From Pseudogemmobacter faecipullorum (lineage in GTDB: Bacteria; Pseudomonadota; Alphaproteobacteria; Rhodobacterales; Rhodobacteraceae): DNA of 64,000 bases. The translations under genes were made by a program, and so were the position numbers. Under the pieces are notes generated by a model. It worked only from the letters and a program-made list of their open reading frames with translations. It was not told the DNA's origin and ran no database searches. Below are positions 38,503 to 47,925 of the stretch, piece by piece. The first letter of the stretch is position 1. The number at the start of each line of letters is the position of its first letter. Location: positions 1 through 64,000 of the forward strand of contig NZ_JACDXX010000004.1 in the NCBI RefSeq assembly GCF_020539525.1, written 5' to 3'.

Positions 38503-39705
38503 ATGTCTGCCGATACCCAAAAGATGCAAACCGTCGAGACCACGGTTCTGCCCATCGTCATGGCTGTCTCTTTCGGCCATTTCCTCAATGATCTGATGCA
38601 GAGCCTGATCCCTGCCTCATATCCTTTGCTTCAGACCAACCTCACGCTCAGCTTTACCCAGATCGGGCTGATCACCCTGGTGTTTCAGGGCACGGCCTCG
38701 ATGCTGCAGCCGCTGATCGGGCTTTATACCGACCGGCGCCCAATGCCCTGGGCTCTGCCGGCCGGGATGCTGCTCAGCGGGGCCGGGCTGATCATGCTGG
38801 CCCATGCCGCAAGTTTCGCGATGGTTCTGCTCTCGGTAGCACTGACCGGGCTTGGCTCGGCGATTTTTCACCCGGAAAGCTCGCGCATTGCGCGGCTGGC
38901 GGCCGGAATGCGGCCCGGCTTTGCCCAGAGCCTGTTCCAGGTTGGCGGCAATGCCGGCACGGCGCTCGGCCCGCTGGCGGCGGCCTGGGTGGTGATGGCG
39001 CGCGGGCAGCTCTCGATCCAGCTGTTTGCGGCTGTGGCCCTGGTGGGGATGATTTTGCTGATGGCGGTGGGGCACTGGTATAACCAGGTCGGCGCGGCCA
39101 GGCTGCAGGCCCGTAAATCCCGGCTGAAGGCCGCAGTGCCGCTGCCTGCTGCAGTGGTCCGCCGTGGCATGGGGCTTCTGATCGTGCTGATGATGTCGAA
39201 ATTCATCTATTCGGTCAGCTTCTCCAGCTATTACACCTTCTATCTGATGGAAAAATTCGCGCTTAAGACCGAGGAGGCCCAGGTCTGCCTGTTCATCTTC
39301 CTGGCGTCCGTGGCGGCTGGCACCATTATCGGCGGGCCGATTGGTGACAGGATCGGGCGGCGCCGGGTGATCCTCTGGTCGATCTTTGGCATTCTGCCGC
39401 TGACACTGGCGATGCCCTGGCTGCCACTGATCCCGACGGTGATCGTCTCGGCGATTTCAGGCCTGGTGCTGGCCTCGGCCTTCCCGGCAATGGTGGTCTA
39501 TGCCCAGGATCTGATGCCGAAAAACACCGGTATGGTGGCGGGGCTTCTGTTCGGCCTTGCCTTTGGCACTGCCGCCATTGGTGCTGCGGGTCTGGGCGTG
39601 CTGGCCGATCATATCGGCATTATCGCCGTCTATAAGATCTGCGCCTTCCTGCCGGCGATCGGGATTGTGGCCTTCTTCCTGCCAAACCCCCGCATTACCC
39701 ATTAA
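38503..39705 (+). CDS. MFS transporter, fosmidomycin-resistance (Fsr) type
   Basis: About 400 residues with roughly 12 hydrophobic segments. SFGHFLNDLMQSLIPASYPLL near the N-terminus and the FHPESSRIARLAAG loop are typical of Fsr-like major facilitator proteins. GDRIGRRRV is the loop between half-domains. Likely a drug/proton antiporter in the inner membrane. The exact start is uncertain: ATGs at 38422 and 38470 are also in frame. Confidence 0.85.
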   Translation: MSADTQKMQTVETTVLPIVMAVSFGHFLNDLMQSLIPASYPLLQTNLTLSFTQIGLITLVFQGTASMLQPLIGLYTDRRPMPWALPAGMLLSGAGLIMLAHAASFAMVLLSVALTGLGSAIFHPESSRIARLAAGMRPGFAQSLFQVGGNAGTALGPLAAAWVVMARGQLSIQLFAAVALVGMILLMAVGHWYNQVGAARLQARKSRLKAAVPLPAAVVRRGMGLLIVLMMSKFIYSVSFSSYYTFYLMEKFALKTEEAQVCLFIFLASVAAGTIIGGPIGDRIGRRRVILWSIFGILPLTLAMPWLPLIPTVIVSAISGLVLASAFPAMVVYAQDLMPKNTGMVAGLLFGLAFGTAAIGAAGLGVLADHIGIIAVYKICAFLPAIGIVAFFLPNPRITH

Positions 39706-39732
39706 GGGATCCGGCCTTCCGGATCAGCAACA

Positions 39733-39762
39733 GGCCCCCGGAATCCCGGGGGCCTTTTCTTT
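39733..39762. terminator. Terminator between Fsr-type transporter and EVE gene
   Basis: GGCCCCCG-GAATC-CGGGGGCC hairpin followed by TTTTCTTT. It terminates the rightward transporter gene. The convergent EVE gene ends just to the right. Confidence 0.85.
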
Positions 39763-39773
39763 ATGCGATAAGG

Positions 39774-40187
39774 TCAGAGACCGCCTTCGCGGCGAATGAT
39801 CTCCCATTCCTCTTTCGTCACCGGCTGGACCGAGAGGCGGGTGTTATTGACCAGAACCATTTGCTCAAGCCCGGGCATGACCTTCGCATCTTCCAGCGTG
39901 AAAGGGCGTTTCATCGGCTCAACCGCTTTGATCCAGACGCAGTCCCAGCGGGGGTCGTCGGTGGTCGAATCCGGGCTGCTCTCGCGGCAGACCTCAACGA
40001 TGCCCACCACTTCCTTGCCGATATTGGAATGGTAGAAAAAGCCGAGATCGCCGATCTTCATCGCCCGCATATTGTTGCGCGCCTGATAATTGCGCACGCC
40101 ATGCCATTCCTCGCCCTCTTCGCCTTTGGCGACCTGCTGATCCCAGGACCAGGCATCGGGTTCGGATTTGAACAGCCAGTAATTCAT
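39774..40187 (-). CDS. EVE domain protein
   Basis: A 137-residue protein opening MNYWLFKSEPDAWSW, with GVRNYQARNNMR and GDLGFFYHSN, the EVE (PUA-like) fold signature. EVE domains bind modified bases in DNA or RNA; this stand-alone form resembles THYN1-like proteins. The ATG at 40187 overlaps the yciI-like stop by 4 bp and has AAGGTGG upstream. Last gene of the tsaD-gpsA-yciI-EVE operon. Confidence 0.9.
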   Translation of the reverse strand: MNYWLFKSEPDAWSWDQQVAKGEEGEEWHGVRNYQARNNMRAMKIGDLGFFYHSNIGKEVVGIVEVCRESSPDSTTDDPRWDCVWIKAVEPMKRPFTLEDAKVMPGLEQMVLVNNTRLSVQPVTKEEWEIIRREGGL

Positions 40188-40456
40188 CCCACCACCTTTT
40201 TCCATTCCTGGATGGTAACAGTCTCGAACAGGCCTGCTTTTGCGTAGGGGTCGGCCGCAGCCCAGGCCTCGGCCCCGGCCAGGCTGTCCACCGTCAGGAT
40301 CACCAGCGAGCCGGTCATACCGCCTTCGGCATCGAGAAAGGGCCCCGCCATTTCGACGATGCCGGTCGAGGCGATATAGGCAAGATGCGCCTCACGATTG
40401 GCTTTGCGGATCGCGATGTGATCCTTCTTGTCGATGCAGATAAGGGCGGCGCGCAT
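40184..40456 (-). CDS. YciI-like protein
   Basis: A 90-residue ferredoxin-fold protein. It has LICIDKKDHIAIR, a histidine in REAHLAYI, and SLAGAEAWAAADPYAKAGLFE, the usual YciI pattern. Biochemical function is not established for most members. It follows gpsA by 2 bp. Confidence 0.85.
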   Translation of the reverse strand: MRAALICIDKKDHIAIRKANREAHLAYIASTGIVEMAGPFLDAEGGMTGSLVILTVDSLAGAEAWAAADPYAKAGLFETVTIQEWKKVVG

Positions 40457-40458
40457 GT

Positions 40459-41412
40459 CTACTCCTGTTTCAGCGGGCGCGACATCAGCTCTCGCACTGC
40501 CTCGCCCAAAGTGATGTCATTCTCTGCCAGCCTTGCGACCATAGAGGTGACCGGCATGTCAATGCCCCGCTCGCGCGCCAGCCTGGTGGCGGCGCGGGCT
40601 GTGGCCAGGCCCTCAACCGTTGCCTCGGGAGCGGGGGTGCCGGCGCCAAGCGCCAGGCCATGGGTGAAATTGCGCGACTGGCCCGAGGTGCAGGTCAGGA
40701 TCAGATCGCCAAGACCCGAAAGCCCGGCGAGGGTTTCGGGCTTTGCGCCAAGGCTGCTGGCGAGGCGGCTCATTTCGGCATAGCCGCGGGTGATCAGGGC
40801 GGCGCGGGCGCTGTCGCCAAAACCCGCGCCGATCACAATACCGGCGGCAATGGCGATGACGTTTTTCAGCGCTCCGCCCAGCTCGGCCCCGATCACATCC
40901 TCGCTGCGATAAAGCCGCAAAGTGGCGGTTGAGAGCAGATGTTGCAGCGCCTCGAGCCTTGGGCAGGCACAGGCCAGGGTCAGCGCGGTGGGCAGGCCCC
41001 GGGCAATATCCGAGGCGAAACTGGGGCCGGTGAGCATTGCCCGGGCCCCGGTGGCGCCGGCCGCGGCCATGACCGAGCCGGGGCCCTGAAGCGTGGTCAG
41101 ATCAATGCCTTTGGAACAGGCCACCAGGTCTTTTTGCAACAGGTCCGGCGGCGCACTGGCCAGAAACGCCCGCATCGCCTGCATCGGCATCGCGAGCAAA
41201 ACAGTCTCTGTAATGGCCAGATCGGCCAGATTTCCGGTCAGATGCAGCTTTTGGGGCAGTGTGATGCCGGGGAGTTTCGGATTGATCCGGCGGTGCTGCA
41301 TTTCCTGCAGCTGCGCCGGATCGCGGGCATAGAGCCAGACCTCGCGGCCGTCATGGGCCAGGGCGACGGCCAGCGCCGTGCCAAATGCGCCAGCCCCTGC
41401 AATTCCGATCAT
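40459..41412 (-). CDS. gpsA: Glycerol-3-phosphate dehydrogenase [NAD(P)+]
   Basis: About 317 residues. The N-terminal [14 protein letters not shown] binds NAD(P). [16 protein letters not shown] and the catalytic-lysine region [12 protein letters not shown] are present, as is [11 protein letters not shown]. It makes sn-glycerol 3-phosphate for phospholipids. The ATG at 41412 gives the correct family start [11 protein letters not shown] and overlaps the tsaD stop by 4 bp. Confidence 0.95.
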   Translation of the reverse strand: MIGIAGAGAFGTALAVALAHDGREVWLYARDPAQLQEMQHRRINPKLPGITLPQKLHLTGNLADLAITETVLLAMPMQAMRAFLASAPPDLLQKDLVACSKGIDLTTLQGPGSVMAAAGATGARAMLTGPSFASDIARGLPTALTLACACPRLEALQHLLSTATLRLYRSEDVIGAELGGALKNVIAIAAGIVIGAGFGDSARAALITRGYAEMSRLASSLGAKPETLAGLSGLGDLILTCTSGQSRNFTHGLALGAGTPAPEATVEGLATARAATRLARERGIDMPVTSMVARLAENDITLGEAVRELMSRPLKQE

Positions 41413-42503
41413 GCTTTCGCTCCTCGTTTGCCAGAGCCGAGCATCGGCGCGGCGCTCTGATCCAGCGGCCATCGCGACCGGGCCGCAAGTCCGGCATCAT
41501 CGGTTTCACCGGCCAGGAAACGCTCGATCCCGGCCCAGGCGATCATGGCGCCATTATCGGTGCAAAGCCGCAGGGGCGGGGCGAGGAATGTCGCGCCCGC
41601 TTCGGCTGCAACAGTCTCTAACTTGGCCCGAATGGCCTGATTGGCCGCAACGCCTCCGGCGACCGCCAGCAGTGGCACGGGGAAGGCAGCCAAAGCGCGG
41701 CGGGTTTTTTCAGCCAGCACATCGGCAACCGCCAGCTGGAAACCGGCGCAGAGGTCGCGCCGGTCCTGCAGCGTCAGCCCGCCTTTTGCGGCAATCACCT
41801 CATCTCGGGCGCGCAGCACTGCGGTTTTCAGACCCGAGAAAGACAGATCACAGCCGGGCCGGTCCAGCAGCGGGCGCGGGAAACGGAAGCGCCTGGCATC
41901 GCCAGACGCTGCCTCGCGTTCAACGAAAGGCCCGCCAGGCTGGGGCAGGCCCAGCAGTTTGGCGATTTTGTCAAAAGCCTCACCCGGCGCGTCATCAATG
42001 GTTGAGCCAAGGCGGCGATAGCTCTCGGGGCCTTCCACCGCCAGGAACTGGCAATGCCCGCCCGATACCAGCAGCATCAGATAGGGCCAGGCGCAGGCAT
42101 CGGTCAGGCGTGGCGTCAGCGCGTGACCGGCCAGATGGTTCACGCCCACCATGGGCAGGCCGGTGGCCGCCGACAGCCCCTTGGCCAGCATCAGCCCCGA
42201 GAGCAGCCCGCCAATCAGCCCGGGGCCTGCCGTCACCGCGATACCATCCAGATCCCCCAGCCCGAGGCCCGCCTGGCTCAGCGCGGCTTCGACGGCATGG
42301 TCGAGCCGTTCGGCATGGGCGCGGGCGGCGATTTCCGGCACCACCCCGCCAAAGGGCGCATGCAGGCTGACCTGGCCCTCGACCACCGAGGCAAGGATCA
42401 CTGCGGAACCATCGGCTTCACGGCGCACCACGGCGGCGGCGGTGTCATCGCAGCTCGATTCAATTCCGAGGAAGGTGATCCTGTCCGCCACTTGCGCCCC
42501 CAT
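41409..42503 (-). CDS. tsaD: tRNA N6-threonylcarbamoyladenosine transferase TsaD
   Basis: About 364 residues of the Kae1/Gcp ASKHA family. [16 protein letters not shown] opens the protein, and the metal ligands lie in the HAERLDH and NHLAGHA histidine motifs. With TsaB/C/E it forms t6A37 in ANN-reading tRNAs. The ATG at 42503 gives a normal start ([13 protein letters not shown]). First gene of the leftward operon, divergent from hemD. Confidence 0.95.
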   Translation of the reverse strand: MGAQVADRITFLGIESSCDDTAAAVVRREADGSAVILASVVEGQVSLHAPFGGVVPEIAARAHAERLDHAVEAALSQAGLGLGDLDGIAVTAGPGLIGGLLSGLMLAKGLSAATGLPMVGVNHLAGHALTPRLTDACAWPYLMLLVSGGHCQFLAVEGPESYRRLGSTIDDAPGEAFDKIAKLLGLPQPGGPFVEREAASGDARRFRFPRPLLDRPGCDLSFSGLKTAVLRARDEVIAAKGGLTLQDRRDLCAGFQLAVADVLAEKTRRALAAFPVPLLAVAGGVAANQAIRAKLETVAAEAGATFLAPPLRLCTDNGAMIAWAGIERFLAGETDDAGLAARSRWPLDQSAAPMLGSGKRGAKA

Positions 42504-42641
42504 CTGCTCTCTGTCTGCTGTCAATCGGCTGCCAGTCTGCGGCCGCGTGGCTTGCGGCGACCTGCCTCCCGCAGGTAACATTCGCAAAGGGGTGAAACAA
42601 TGCCGCTTTCCCCGGCACAACAGCCATGAGGGCCCCAGTCT

Positions 42642-43361
42642 ATGTCCGTTCTGCCGGTTCTCAATACCCGCCCCATGCCCCAGGCCGCCCGTTTCAGCGC
42701 CGAGCTGCGCACCCGTTTCGGGGCCGGGCTGCAGATCCTCAGCACGCCGCTGATGCAGGCCGAATATCTGAGCCCCGAGCTGCCACCTGGCCCTTTCGGC
42801 GGTCTGGTCCTGACCTCGGAAACCGGGGCCGAGGCTGCGGCTCGCCTTGGGGCTGCGCGTCTGGCACGACGGGCCTGGTGCGTTGGTGACCGCACGGCAG
42901 AGGCTGCTAAAATCCGTGGTTTCAGCGCCATTTCCGCCTCGGGTGATGCCCGCGACCTGAGCCGTCTTCTGGCCGAAGCGCCGGATCAGAGCCGGGTTTT
43001 ATACCTGCATGGCGAGGACCGGGCCGCAGATCTTGGCCTGGTGCTGGCCCCGACCGGGCGCGAGGTGGTGTCGCTGGTGGTCTACCGTCAGGTCGCGCTG
43101 CCGCTGTCTGCAGAGGCTGGGGCAAGAATTGCCTCCGGGGCGGGCCTGATCGTGCCGCTGTTCTCGCCGCGCAGCAGCCGGCTCTTTGCTGCGGCGGTGG
43201 CAGGGCTGTCGACCGCAGCGGTTCATCCGGTTGTGATCAGCGAGAATGCCCGGCGGGCTTTGCCGGAACCACTGGCGGGCCGGGCCATTGTCTCTGCGCA
43301 TCCTGACGGCCCGGGGATGCTTGCGGCGATAGGTCGCTGCATCGCAGAGGGGCCGGGTTGA
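42642..43361 (+). CDS. hemD: Uroporphyrinogen-III synthase
   Basis: A 239-residue HemD, a poorly conserved family. [17 protein letters not shown] at the start, [11 protein letters not shown] near 50 and a C-terminal region with [15 protein letters not shown] fit the two-domain fold. It cyclises hydroxymethylbilane for heme and cobalamin. The downstream pair (COG4223/mitofilin and HemY) confirms the call. Confidence 0.88.
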   Translation: MSVLPVLNTRPMPQAARFSAELRTRFGAGLQILSTPLMQAEYLSPELPPGPFGGLVLTSETGAEAAARLGAARLARRAWCVGDRTAEAAKIRGFSAISASGDARDLSRLLAEAPDQSRVLYLHGEDRAADLGLVLAPTGREVVSLVVYRQVALPLSAEAGARIASGAGLIVPLFSPRSSRLFAAAVAGLSTAAVHPVVISENARRALPEPLAGRAIVSAHPDGPGMLAAIGRCIAEGPG

Positions 43362-43417
43362 ACCCGGGGCGCGCAAGGGATTACCTTGGATCACGGGCGC
43401 TAGCGGTGGAGTTTCTG

Positions 43418-44635
43418 ATGACCGACGACGATAAAAAGCCAGAGGACGGGCTGCCCCCGACCGCGCGCAGTGCCAGTGAGGATCCCGCGCCGGCAGAGCT
43501 GGCGGCGCAGACCGGGCCGGAATACCTGGATACGCCCGAGCCATCAGGGCCCGCGCCGGATCTGCGCTCAGATCCGGGCATTGCCGGGCCTGTCCCCGCA
43601 CCGGCTGATATGGCATCAGCGCCCGCCCCGCGGCGCGGTGGTGGTTTTGTCGCGCCCCTGCTGGGCGGTGCCCTGGCCCTGGCAGCCGGTTTCGCGCTTT
43701 CACATTACAATATTTTCGAGCTGCGCTCAGATGCTTCCCAGACAGAAGCCCGCTTCGCTGCACTAGAAAGCGCGCTGAAGAATGCTCAGGCCGAGACGGG
43801 TGCAGCTGCCAGTGCCGCGGGGCAGAAAGCTGAGAAGGCGCTCTCGCTCGCACAAGAGCTGTCTGAGAGGGCGGGCCAGGGCGCTGCGGCTGAAATTGAC
43901 GCCCTTCAGGCCCGTCTTGCTGCGGCTGAGACGGCACTCAGCGCGCTGGCAGAAACGGCCCCCGATGGTTCGGTTCCCGCCGCAGCTTTCGCCAGTCTGA
44001 AAGCCGAGGTCGACAGTCTGAAATCCGCGGGTTCCGGCGGCCAGGCAGCCGCAGATCCTGAGGCAATCCGAGCCCTGATCGGCAGTGAGCTCGACGCCCG
44101 CGCGGCAGAAATTACGGCTAAGGCCGAAGAAGAAGCGACCGCTCTGCGTGAAACCGCCCGGCGAGAGGCGGCGTTTAATGCTCTGGCTGAGGCGGTGAAC
44201 AATGGCCAGCCCTATGCGGCGGCGCTGGCTGCGCTTGAGCTGGACAGCCCGCCTGAGGCGCTGAGCAGCCATGCTGAAAGCGGAATTATCAGTCTTGCGG
44301 GCCTGGTGGCGGGCTTCCCCGATGCGGCACGGCGCGCGCTCGAGGCCTCGCTTCGCGGTGAGGGGGGGCAGAGCCTGAGTGAACGGGCCTGGTCGATGCT
44401 GCGGATTGGCACCGGCGCCCGCTCGCTCAGCCCGCAGCAGGGCACTGATCCTGACGCGGTTCTGTCCCGGGCCGAGGCTGCGGCGCAGGCCGGTGATCTG
44501 GCGACCGCGCTCAGCGAGCTGGAGGCTCTGCCTGCGCCTGGCAAAGCCGCGATGGCGGACTGGAGCCGGTCTGCCCGCGCCAGACTTGACGCCGCCGCTG
44601 CCCTGGCGGCTTTGCCCGCTCAACACCCACAGTAA
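43418..44635 (+). CDS. COG4223/mitofilin-like inner-membrane protein
   Basis: About 405 residues. An acidic, proline/alanine-rich cytoplasmic N-terminus (about 1-75) leads to one membrane helix (FVAPLLGGALALAAGFALS). A long alanine-rich coiled coil follows, then a helical C-terminal domain. In alphaproteobacteria this hemD-linked gene is a homologue of mitochondrial Mic60 (mitofilin), proposed to shape intracytoplasmic membranes. The start at 43418 has GGAG 6 bp upstream. Confidence 0.8.
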   Translation: MTDDDKKPEDGLPPTARSASEDPAPAELAAQTGPEYLDTPEPSGPAPDLRSDPGIAGPVPAPADMASAPAPRRGGGFVAPLLGGALALAAGFALSHYNIFELRSDASQTEARFAALESALKNAQAETGAAASAAGQKAEKALSLAQELSERAGQGAAAEIDALQARLAAAETALSALAETAPDGSVPAAAFASLKAEVDSLKSAGSGGQAAADPEAIRALIGSELDARAAEITAKAEEEATALRETARREAAFNALAEAVNNGQPYAAALAALELDSPPEALSSHAESGIISLAGLVAGFPDAARRALEASLRGEGGQSLSERAWSMLRIGTGARSLSPQQGTDPDAVLSRAEAAAQAGDLATALSELEALPAPGKAAMADWSRSARARLDAAAALAALPAQHPQ

Positions 44636-44646
44636 GGAGGGCAGGA

Positions 44647-46170
44647 ATGCTTTGGTCCCTTGCCAAAATCGCCGTCTTCCTCGCCCTGATCGCCGCACTG
44701 GCGGTCGGCTCGGGCCTGCTTGCCGAACAGGGCGGCTCAGTCAGGATCTGGGTCTTTGACCAGGAATTCACTTTTTCGCCGCTGATGGCCCTGCTTGGCG
44801 TGATCGTTTTGCTGGTGCTGGTCTGGCTGAGCTTCAGGGTGATCAGCTTTGTCCTTGCCTGCCTGCGCTTCCTCAATGGCGATGAAACCGCGATCAGCCG
44901 TTATTTTGATCGCAATCGCGAGCGCCGGGGCTATGCTGCATTGTCCGAGGGGATGATCGCGCTGGCTTCGGGCGAGCCTGTTCTGGCGATGGCCCGGGCG
45001 CGTACTGCCGAAAGATTGCTGAACCAGCCCGAGCTGACCCGGCTGCTGACCGCCCAGGCGGCGGAAGCGGCCGGGGATAACCGGGCGGCAACCGAGGCCT
45101 GGAAGAGCCTGCTCGGCGATGAGCAGACCCGCTTTGTTGCCGTGCGGGGCCTGCTGCGGCAGAAACTGGCCAAAGGCGATACGGCCACCGCGCTGAAGCT
45201 GGCCGAGCAGGCCTTTGCGCTTAAGCCAAAACATGGTGAGACCCAGGACCTGCTGCTGAAGCTGCAGGCCGAGGGCGGCGACTGGGCCGGAGCGCGCGGG
45301 ACCCTGTCGCAAAAGCTGCGTTCGGGCGAATTGCCGCGTTCGGTCTATCGCCGCCGCGACGCGCTTCTGGCGCTGCAGGAGGCCAAAACCGTGCTGGATG
45401 AGGGCAGCTCGATCGAGGCGCGCGAGGCGGCGATTGAGGCCAATAAGCTCTCGCCCGATCTGATCCCGGCAGCGGTGATTGCCGCCCGGGCGCTGGTTGA
45501 GAAAGAGGATCGCAAAGGCGCGACGCGGGTGCTGAAAAAGGCCTGGGAGGCGCAGCCGCATCCGGAACTGGCCACCGCTTTTGCCGGGGTTGAGCCGGAT
45601 GAGACCCCGGCGCAGCGCCTGAAGCGCTTTCGCATCCTGTTCCAGGCCCGCCCCGATCATGAGGAAAGCCGGCTGACCGAGGCTGAGCTGAACCTGGCGA
45701 ATGAGGATTTCCTGGCGGCGAAGACGGTGCTCGGCGATCTGCCGCAAAGCCATCCGACGCAGCGCTCGCTGGCCATCCTGGCCGCAGTAGAGCGTGGCAT
45801 GGTCGCGCCCGATGACGAGGTGCGCGCGGTTCTGGCCCGGGCGCTGAGCGCATCGCGTGGCGCGGAATGGCTTTGCGAGAAATGCGGTGCGATCCATGCG
45901 CAATGGGTGCCGGTCTGCGCCTCCTGCAGCGGTTTCGACACCCTCGCCTGGCGCGAGCCGGAAGGGGTTCAGGCGCATCGGCCGGCCAGCGGCGCCGGGC
46001 TGGAGCCACTGCTCTTTGCCGCCACCCGCCCGGCGCCGGCGGTGCCAGAGCCTGCAGCGCTGCCCCTGGCCGAACTGGCTGAGGCTGATCCGCCAGAACC
46101 GGCTCTGGACGATCCCGGGATCCTGCTGCCGCATGCAACCCCGGATGAGATCCTGCGCCGTGTGACCTGA
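44647..46170 (+). CDS. hemY: HemY-like tetratricopeptide protein with C-terminal zinc ribbon
   Basis: 507 residues. Two N-terminal membrane helices (about 1-25 and 40-70) frame the HemY_N region, with a conserved FLNGDETAISRYF segment. TPR-like repeats follow. Near 409-430 four cysteines (CEKC and CASC) form a probable zinc ribbon, similar to the one in LapB. A proline-rich tail follows. It is not the protoporphyrinogen oxidase of the same name. Third gene of the hemD cluster, 11 bp after the preceding gene. Confidence 0.88.
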   Translation: MLWSLAKIAVFLALIAALAVGSGLLAEQGGSVRIWVFDQEFTFSPLMALLGVIVLLVLVWLSFRVISFVLACLRFLNGDETAISRYFDRNRERRGYAALSEGMIALASGEPVLAMARARTAERLLNQPELTRLLTAQAAEAAGDNRAATEAWKSLLGDEQTRFVAVRGLLRQKLAKGDTATALKLAEQAFALKPKHGETQDLLLKLQAEGGDWAGARGTLSQKLRSGELPRSVYRRRDALLALQEAKTVLDEGSSIEAREAAIEANKLSPDLIPAAVIAARALVEKEDRKGATRVLKKAWEAQPHPELATAFAGVEPDETPAQRLKRFRILFQARPDHEESRLTEAELNLANEDFLAAKTVLGDLPQSHPTQRSLAILAAVERGMVAPDDEVRAVLARALSASRGAEWLCEKCGAIHAQWVPVCASCSGFDTLAWREPEGVQAHRPASGAGLEPLLFAATRPAPAVPEPAALPLAELAEADPPEPALDDPGILLPHATPDEILRRVT

Positions 46171-46177
46171 CGGCAGG

Positions 46178-46203
46178 AAAGGGCGCCTGCAGGCGCCCTT
46201 TTT
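46178..46203. terminator. Terminator between hemY and dioxygenase-like gene
   Basis: AAAGGGCGCC-TGCA-GGCGCCCTTT followed by TT, 8 bp after the hemY stop. The symmetric hairpin can serve both convergent genes. Confidence 0.85.
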
Positions 46204-46219
46204 GACTCTGCAGGCGGGG

Positions 46220-47248
46220 CTATTGGTCTTTTTGCAGCGCCGCGAGCACCGAGCTGGCCCCGCCAAAGCCAAGCCCGGCGAGGTAATGCAGATAGTCCCT
46301 GGCTGTATCGCTGCGGATCGCCGCTCGGGCCAGCGGCAGGGTCTCCTGGTTGATATCGGCATAGGATGAGACAAAGAAATAGCGCGGCGAGAGCATATGC
46401 TCACCACAATGCAGCATCGCTGAATTGGTGATCAGCACATCGCCAGGGTCAGTTGCGACCCAGACCACATGGCGGTCGATCTCATCTATCGGCGCAAAGT
46501 TCCTGCTGGTCCGCAATTTCGCAAGCTCATCACGATGAGTGTCAAACCAGGCGATGGGTTTTTTCAGACCGATACGCTGTGACTGCTCGGCAAAGGCGCG
46601 TTCATCGTGACTGAAGGGGATGATGCCCAGCATGCCGCCCTGCATATGTTCCGGCGCACAATAATGCAGAACCCTGACGATGCGCTTTTCGGGCTTGCTG
46701 ATATTATAGGCCGAGCCCTCTTTTTCACAGAGCAGGCGGTAATCGCGGTGAATGCCCCTGGCGCTGTAATGCGCCGCAACAGAGCTGCCAAACTCGATGG
46801 CATGTGCGCCAAGGATTTTCTGTACCGCTGCGGTGACATGGCGGTTGGTGGCATAGGGCCAGAACCTTTTGTCATTCAGCACCGGAGCTCCTCCGGCGAA
46901 TCCTTTCTTATCGCCACGGAACACAGCGCTGAAGTCGCGCGGCGGAAGTCCTGAAAATTCGGCACAGAGCCGGCTCAGCGCCGCACTTTCTGCCGGCGTA
47001 TAGACACCACGGACTTTTACAATCGAGAAGCGGTCAAAGAGCGCGGCGATTGCCTCGGGCCCGGCGCTGGCATCGGCGACACCAAAGGTCGGGATAAAGC
47101 CAAAGGGGTTCATGCCCCGCGAGAATTCATCGAAATAATTCCCCATCCTGCGGGCCGCGCGGGCCGAAGGCACAATAGCCGGGGCCGGAACGGCGGGCGC
47201 AGGGGAGGGCGGGGCGGAAGTCTTCAGGAAAAGATTGAACAGTGCCAA
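46220..47248 (-). CDS. Putative Fe(II)/2-oxoglutarate dioxygenase (PhyH-like)
   Basis: 342 residues. A proline/alanine-rich N-terminal stretch (about 12-35) precedes a domain with a metal-ligand HxD in GIHRDYRLL (about 169-177). A candidate distal His lies in SAMLHCGEHMLSPRYFFVS (about 277-295), with the Arg that would bind 2-oxoglutarate in SPRYF. This fits phytanoyl-CoA dioxygenase-like enzymes. Substrate unknown. It is the last gene before the non-coding stretch and the DUF2971 gene. Confidence 0.6.
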   Translation of the reverse strand: MALFNLFLKTSAPPSPAPAVPAPAIVPSARAARRMGNYFDEFSRGMNPFGFIPTFGVADASAGPEAIAALFDRFSIVKVRGVYTPAESAALSRLCAEFSGLPPRDFSAVFRGDKKGFAGGAPVLNDKRFWPYATNRHVTAAVQKILGAHAIEFGSSVAAHYSARGIHRDYRLLCEKEGSAYNISKPEKRIVRVLHYCAPEHMQGGMLGIIPFSHDERAFAEQSQRIGLKKPIAWFDTHRDELAKLRTSRNFAPIDEIDRHVVWVATDPGDVLITNSAMLHCGEHMLSPRYFFVSSYADINQETLPLARAAIRSDTARDYLHYLAGLGFGGASSVLAALQKDQ

Positions 47249-47837
47249 AGGATGCTCCCTCTTTAAGGGTGAAGTCCTTCATTCGTAGGGGCCGTGCCGG
47301 CCAGCAGTCAAGCGATCAGAAACAGCGGGCCACCTGGTGGGTGACGGGCCAGACCTTCCTGCCGGTTAACAACGGGACTCAGGCTGGCCTTGGAACAATC
47401 AACAAATCCGCGACAGGGCCACAGGAGCTGAGCGCGGTAGCGGCGATAATCGCGAGCGGCCATTCCCTGAGTATGAGGTTAAGGCGTTACTTAATTCGCC
47501 CTGCCCTGCGGGTATGGTCGGGTGTTGAGGTTCTGGCGTAGCCAAATCAGCATCTGGGCAATCTCCGCAAGGTGTCTCGCAATGTTTTAGACGCGATATG
47601 CAACGCTGCCCCAAATCTTCAACACCACTCTTGCGGGACAACTTTATCTGCGACTGGGGCGCCTTGTTAGACCGTGACCTGTGAGACACGCGAACGGAGG
47701 AACACGCCCCGTATGCCGGAAGATCGCTGCTTAGCTTCGCAAGAGCGGCAATGTCCGGGTAGCCTGTGGGGTGGGTTAGACGGTGCCAAGGGGGGAAGGG
47801 GCGTCCAGAAATGTGGAGTTCGGGGTCTCAGATTTTT
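47249..47837. other. Non-coding stretch with no supported gene
   Basis: About 590 bp between the dioxygenase-like gene and an IS-end relic. Short open frames lack ribosome sites and family resemblance. Composition is mixed and the stretch looks like accumulated insertion debris. Confidence 0.5.
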
Positions 47838-47860
47838 GCCAGAAAACTTGGGGCTATTCA
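47838..47860. repeat. Solo IS3-like terminal repeat relic
   Basis: GCCAGAAAACTTGGGGCTATTCA matches the IS end at 105-127 at 18 of 23 positions, including the 12-base TGGGGCTATTCA terminus. No transposase frame is attached, so it would be a leftover IS end. Confidence 0.45.
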
Positions 47861-47925
47861 CGCGGCTTCCGCGTTGTCGGCATTTAGCTTAGGCTTCGCT
47901 AAAGCATTTTCACCGGAGAAACGCA

